From assembly GCF_020686945.1 (NCBI RefSeq), contig NZ_JAJEPR010000009.1, positions 1 to 64,000 on the forward strand: a stretch of DNA of 64,000 nucleotides. Reading direction: 5' to 3'. Positions 61,289 to 64,000 of the stretch are shown piece after piece. How positions within the stretch are numbered: position 1 is the first letter of the stretch; each line of letters starts with the position of its first letter. The DNA is from Limivivens faecihominis. GTDB taxonomy: Bacteria; Bacillota; Clostridia; Lachnospirales; Lachnospiraceae. The position numbers were made by a program, and so were the translations under genes. The notes under the pieces were generated by a model. The model saw only the letters and a program-made list of their open reading frames with translations. It was not told the origin of the DNA and searched no databases.

Positions 61289-62146
61289 TCAGCCTTTGAC
61301 TGCACCGGCAACCATGCCTTTGATGATCTGTTTGCTGAATACGAAGTAAAGGATGACAATGGGGGCCATGGTGATGAGCATGGCTGCCATCTGTTTCGGA
61401 TAATCAGATGCGAACTGGCCTTTGAACTGGGTCAGAGCCAGAGGAACGGTCTGCAGGCCTACGTCCTTGATCAGAACCAGTGCGAAGGAGAACTCATTCC
61501 AGCAGCTGAATACCTGAATGATTGCTACGGTCACGAGGATCGGTTTGCAGATCGGGAAAATGATGTGCCACAGCGTATAGCTGAAGCTGCTTCCGTCGAT
61601 GGCTGCTGCCTCTTCCAGAGAAACCGGAACGGTCTTCACATAGCCTTCTACCAGGAAAATTCCCATCGGGAGTCCGAAGGACACATAGGGGAACAGCAAG
61701 GTGAACCACTGGTTGGAAAGACCGCATTTTTTAAATACAACATAGATCGGAACCAGAAGGGAATGGATCGGAATCAGCATACCCATCAGGAACATTACAT
61801 AGATCAGACGATTCAGTTTAAAGTGGATACGGGAAAGAATGTAGCCCACAATAAAGCTGAACGCAACGATCAGAACGATGGAAAGTACCGTTGTACGGAC
61901 ACTGTTCCACATAGAAGCACCCAGATGATAATCGGAGTTGCTTAAAATTCTGGTATAGTTGATGAGGGTCGGACTCTTGGGAAATCCGATGATATCCGCA
62001 TTGAAGGCTCTCTTCTCTTTCAGGGAAGAATAGATCATCCACACAATGGGGAAGATACAGGAAAGGGAAAAGATCCAGAGGATCAGGTTCATGACAGTTC
62101 CAAGAACCCCGCGTCTTACTTTATGAGTACCGCTGTCCTTTTTCAT
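61289..62146 (-). CDS. Carbohydrate ABC transporter permease, MalG type
   Basis: Inner membrane subunit of a CUT1-family sugar importer. The 285 residues have six membrane helices and the EAA loop EEAAAIDGSSFSYTLWHIIFP that contacts the ATPase. The start ILWIFSLSCIFPIVWMIYSSLK is typical of MalG/AraQ-type permeases. The ATG at 62146 is ten bases after AAGGAGG; a GTG three codons earlier is too close. Follows the MalF-type gene with no real gap. No ATPase gene is adjacent, so a shared MsmK-like ATPase elsewhere is probable. Confidence 0.93.
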   Translation of the reverse strand: MKKDSGTHKVRRGVLGTVMNLILWIFSLSCIFPIVWMIYSSLKEKRAFNADIIGFPKSPTLINYTRILSNSDYHLGASMWNSVRTTVLSIVLIVAFSFIVGYILSRIHFKLNRLIYVMFLMGMLIPIHSLLVPIYVVFKKCGLSNQWFTLLFPYVSFGLPMGIFLVEGYVKTVPVSLEEAAAIDGSSFSYTLWHIIFPICKPILVTVAIIQVFSCWNEFSFALVLIKDVGLQTVPLALTQFKGQFASDYPKQMAAMLITMAPIVILYFVFSKQIIKGMVAGAVKG

Positions 62147-62151
62147 AACGA

Positions 62152-63045
62152 TCACGCCTCCTTCTCTCTGGTGATATATTTGATCAGTGCCTGAGAACCG
62201 CCGATAACCAGCAGGGACAGAACGAAAATTCCTACGGAAATACAGCTTCCGTATCCCATGTTGCTCTGGTTAAAGGAAATCTGGTATCCATACATGGCCA
62301 TAACCATGGAGGAGGTTCCAGGACCGCCTTTTGTCATAACGAAGATATTATCAAAAGCTTTCATGTTACCTGCAATACAGAGGGTAATGCAGACAAGAAC
62401 CGTATTTTTGATAAGTGGCAGTGTAATATAGAGTGCTTTCTGTACGCCGTTGGCGCCGTCGATCTCCGCACTCTCCAGGACATCCGTACCGATGGATGCG
62501 ATAGCTGACTGGAGAATTACCATATAATATCCAATGTACTGCCAGATCAGAGGAATGGTAACAAGGAGCATAACCAGTTTGGAATTATTCAGCCATACCT
62601 GGCAGAGATCCGGTCTTCCGATGGCTTTTAAGAACCAGTTGAGAATACCGTATTTGTTGTGATAAATCATGTTCCAGATCAAACCGATACAAACGGCTGA
62701 AATGGTACTCGGGAAAAATCCGAAGGTACGGTGAACGCCTTTGCATTTCACCAGTTTGGAGTTGATCATCAAAACCAGAACAAAGGCAATACCGATCTGA
62801 CCGATGATACAGGCGATGACAAGATAAATATTATGGCCAAAAGCCTGCCAGAATACACCATCCTGAAAAAGCTGTTTATAGTTGGCAATTCCAATGAAGG
62901 TCTTCTTGGGACCTCCCTTCCACTCGAAGAAACTGTATACCAGTGCAGTAACCAGCGGCACGAATACAGTAAAGATAAACAATACCACGGGAACCAGCAG
63001 GTATAAAATAACGGTCTTTTTGCTAGGCTTGATCGCATTTAACAT
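62152..63045 (-). CDS. Carbohydrate ABC transporter permease, MalF/UgpA type
   Basis: Partner permease of the CUT1 sugar importer. The 297 residues have six membrane helices, an N-terminal YLLVPVVLFIFTVFVPLVTAL helix, and the EAA loop SAEIDGANGVQKALYITLP. It lies between the solute-binding protein and the MalG-type gene on one transcript; a terminator-like hairpin separates it from the binding protein. Substrate is not readable from sequence, but the nearby cellobiose phosphorylase points to cellobiose or cello-oligosaccharides. Confidence 0.93.
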   Translation of the reverse strand: MLNAIKPSKKTVILYLLVPVVLFIFTVFVPLVTALVYSFFEWKGGPKKTFIGIANYKQLFQDGVFWQAFGHNIYLVIACIIGQIGIAFVLVLMINSKLVKCKGVHRTFGFFPSTISAVCIGLIWNMIYHNKYGILNWFLKAIGRPDLCQVWLNNSKLVMLLVTIPLIWQYIGYYMVILQSAIASIGTDVLESAEIDGANGVQKALYITLPLIKNTVLVCITLCIAGNMKAFDNIFVMTKGGPGTSSMVMAMYGYQISFNQSNMGYGSCISVGIFVLSLLVIGGSQALIKYITREKEA

Positions 63046-63085
63046 TTAACATCCTCTCCTTCCTGCTGTAATCAGTTACCTATGT

Positions 63086-63125
63086 AAAAACCGTTCTGCC
63101 CACCGCCGCGGGCAGAACGGTTTTT
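63086..63125 (-). terminator. Attenuating hairpin between binding protein and permease genes
   Basis: AAAAACCGTTCTGCC and its perfect complement flank an 8-10-base loop, with T-run on the minus strand. Likely a partial terminator that keeps the binding protein in excess over the permeases. Confidence 0.8.
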
Positions 63126-63171
63126 CACAATTTCCTTATCGGATTATAAGTTTTTTATCAACCATTCTTGA

Positions 63172-64000
63172 TTAATAGTTAGCCTCGTATGCTTCCTGAG
63201 CTGCCTGAGCTACTTCTTCCGGAGTCTTCTCGCCGTTCATCATGGACTGAAGGTCAGTGTTCAGAACATCCCATACAGCGTTGGTGATGTAAGAATCGTA
63301 GATCTCGCACTTCTCAGTATCAACATAGGAGTAGTTGTAGAAGTCCTGAGTGATCTGATCGAATTTGGAAAGGTCAACATCGCCGACGTTGGTCAGTCCG
63401 CCCAGAGCATAGTTCTCAGCTACATAGCTTGCGAAAGCCGGTCCGGTAACTTCCTGTGCCAGATCGATGGCTGCTGCCAGTTTGTCCGGATCATCAGCAA
63501 GTTTTGCGTTGATGGCTACTGCATATCCAAGACCGATATTCTGAGAGGTCGGAGCCTCGGTTGCATCTGCCGGCTGCGGAAGAACTGCAAAGCCCATGTT
63601 GTTCCATTTATCAGTATCGTTCTCTTTCAGGGTTGCCCAGATATAAGACTCATCCCAGTTACCGCCGATGAATGCTGCTGCCTCACCGGAGATGTAATAC
63701 TCACGAGCATCCTCATTGGTGACTGCGTTGAAGTCCTCATTGAAGATCTGAGTATCCTGGAACAGATGCTGCATCTCGGTCAGCGCTGCTACAAATTTGT
63801 CATCTGTGAAAGCTGCGCCTTCTTTGTTGATCAGGCTTAAGAACCAGTCCGGTCCGGTGTATCTGTTACCCAGAGTGGAAAGGAAATCACTGTTTGCCTG
63901 CCATTTTCCGCCGTTACCAAATGCTACGGTGGTGATACCCTGGTCATTGAAGTACTCGGAAGCTTTCTCTACATCTTCCCAAGTGGACGGGAACTCATCG
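63172..64000 (-). CDS. Extracellular sugar-binding protein of the ABC transporter (partial)
   Basis: C-terminal ~275 residues of a family 1 solute-binding protein; the gene runs off the right window edge, so the signal peptide is not seen. The frame stays open to base 64000, with PSTWEDVEKASEYFNDQGIT and GPDWFLSLINKEGAAFTD before the AAFIGGNWDESYIW and PQPADATEAPTSQNIGLGYA segments typical of these binding proteins. It captures the sugar outside the cell and delivers it to the two permeases encoded next. Substrate inferred, not shown, to be a cello-oligosaccharide. Confidence 0.9.
   Translation of the reverse strand, partial: DEFPSTWEDVEKASEYFNDQGITTVAFGNGGKWQANSDFLSTLGNRYTGPDWFLSLINKEGAAFTDDKFVAALTEMQHLFQDTQIFNEDFNAVTNEDAREYYISGEAAAFIGGNWDESYIWATLKENDTDKWNNMGFAVLPQPADATEAPTSQNIGLGYAVAINAKLADDPDKLAAAIDLAQEVTGPAFASYVAENYALGGLTNVGDVDLSKFDQITQDFYNYSYVDTEKCEIYDSYITNAVWDVLNTDLQSMMNGEKTPEEVAQAAQEAYEANY

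Overview
The window reads as chromosomal DNA of an anaerobic, endospore-forming Firmicute, most likely a Lachnospiraceae-type Clostridium relative. The case rests on a full spoIIIAA-AH operon, spoIVB and spo0A, PolC as well as TldD/TldE, a minimal Rrf2-NifS-NifU iron-sulfur operon, a DUF5688 protein, a GH94 cellobiose phosphorylase and fairly balanced base composition. Most genes lie on the minus strand. Almost the whole window is core chromosome; no phage, transposase, CRISPR array or rRNA was seen.

Layout: 1-201 is an unassigned left edge. 202-4208 holds hom, tldE and tldD. 4344-7487 is a lower-glycolysis block (tpiA, pgk, gap). 7712-10695 has a PHP-family histidinol phosphatase and the nifU-nifS-iscR cluster. 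10827-14782 has a MOP-family flippase, a secreted cell-wall-binding-repeat protein and glgA. 14858-26210 is the conserved Firmicute block read leftward: asp23, nusB, xseA, xseB, ispA, dxs, tlyA, nadK, argR, recN, spoIVB, spo0A. prfC (own promoter) separates it from spoIIIAA-AH (28023-32954). 33006-34047 has no protein-coding gene but holds a promoter-driven candidate structured RNA and a ~460 bp foldback repeat. 34048-41629 has arcC, metA, cls, ligA, rluF and an SH3-domain protein, followed by tRNA-Arg(CCG), a DUF5688 gene and a secreted protein. 44237-52350 carries efp, yqeG, alaA, polC and ispG. 52618-56873 has a secreted protein, a LytTR regulator/GHKL kinase pair and ilvE. 56931-64000 has folA and a sugar locus: LacI regulator, cellobiose phosphorylase, two ABC permeases and a solute-binding protein cut by the window edge.

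Functionally the window joins sporulation control (Spo0A, SpoIVB, the SpoIIIA channel), replication and repair (PolC, LigA, RecN, XseAB), translation (EF-P, RF3, TlyA, RluF, tRNA-Arg), isoprenoid synthesis (Dxs, IspA, IspG), amino-acid metabolism (Hom, MetA, IlvE, AlaA, ArgR) and cellobiose use. Several well-formed sigma-A promoters (17-bp spacers) and many intrinsic terminators can be read.

The most unusual material is non-coding: the foldback element and neighbouring candidate RNA at 33115-34020, a terminator-like hairpin in the long ispG leader, and a repeat with inverted ends found in a full (before ilvE) and a deleted (efp leader) version. Searches needed to prove novelty could not be run here.
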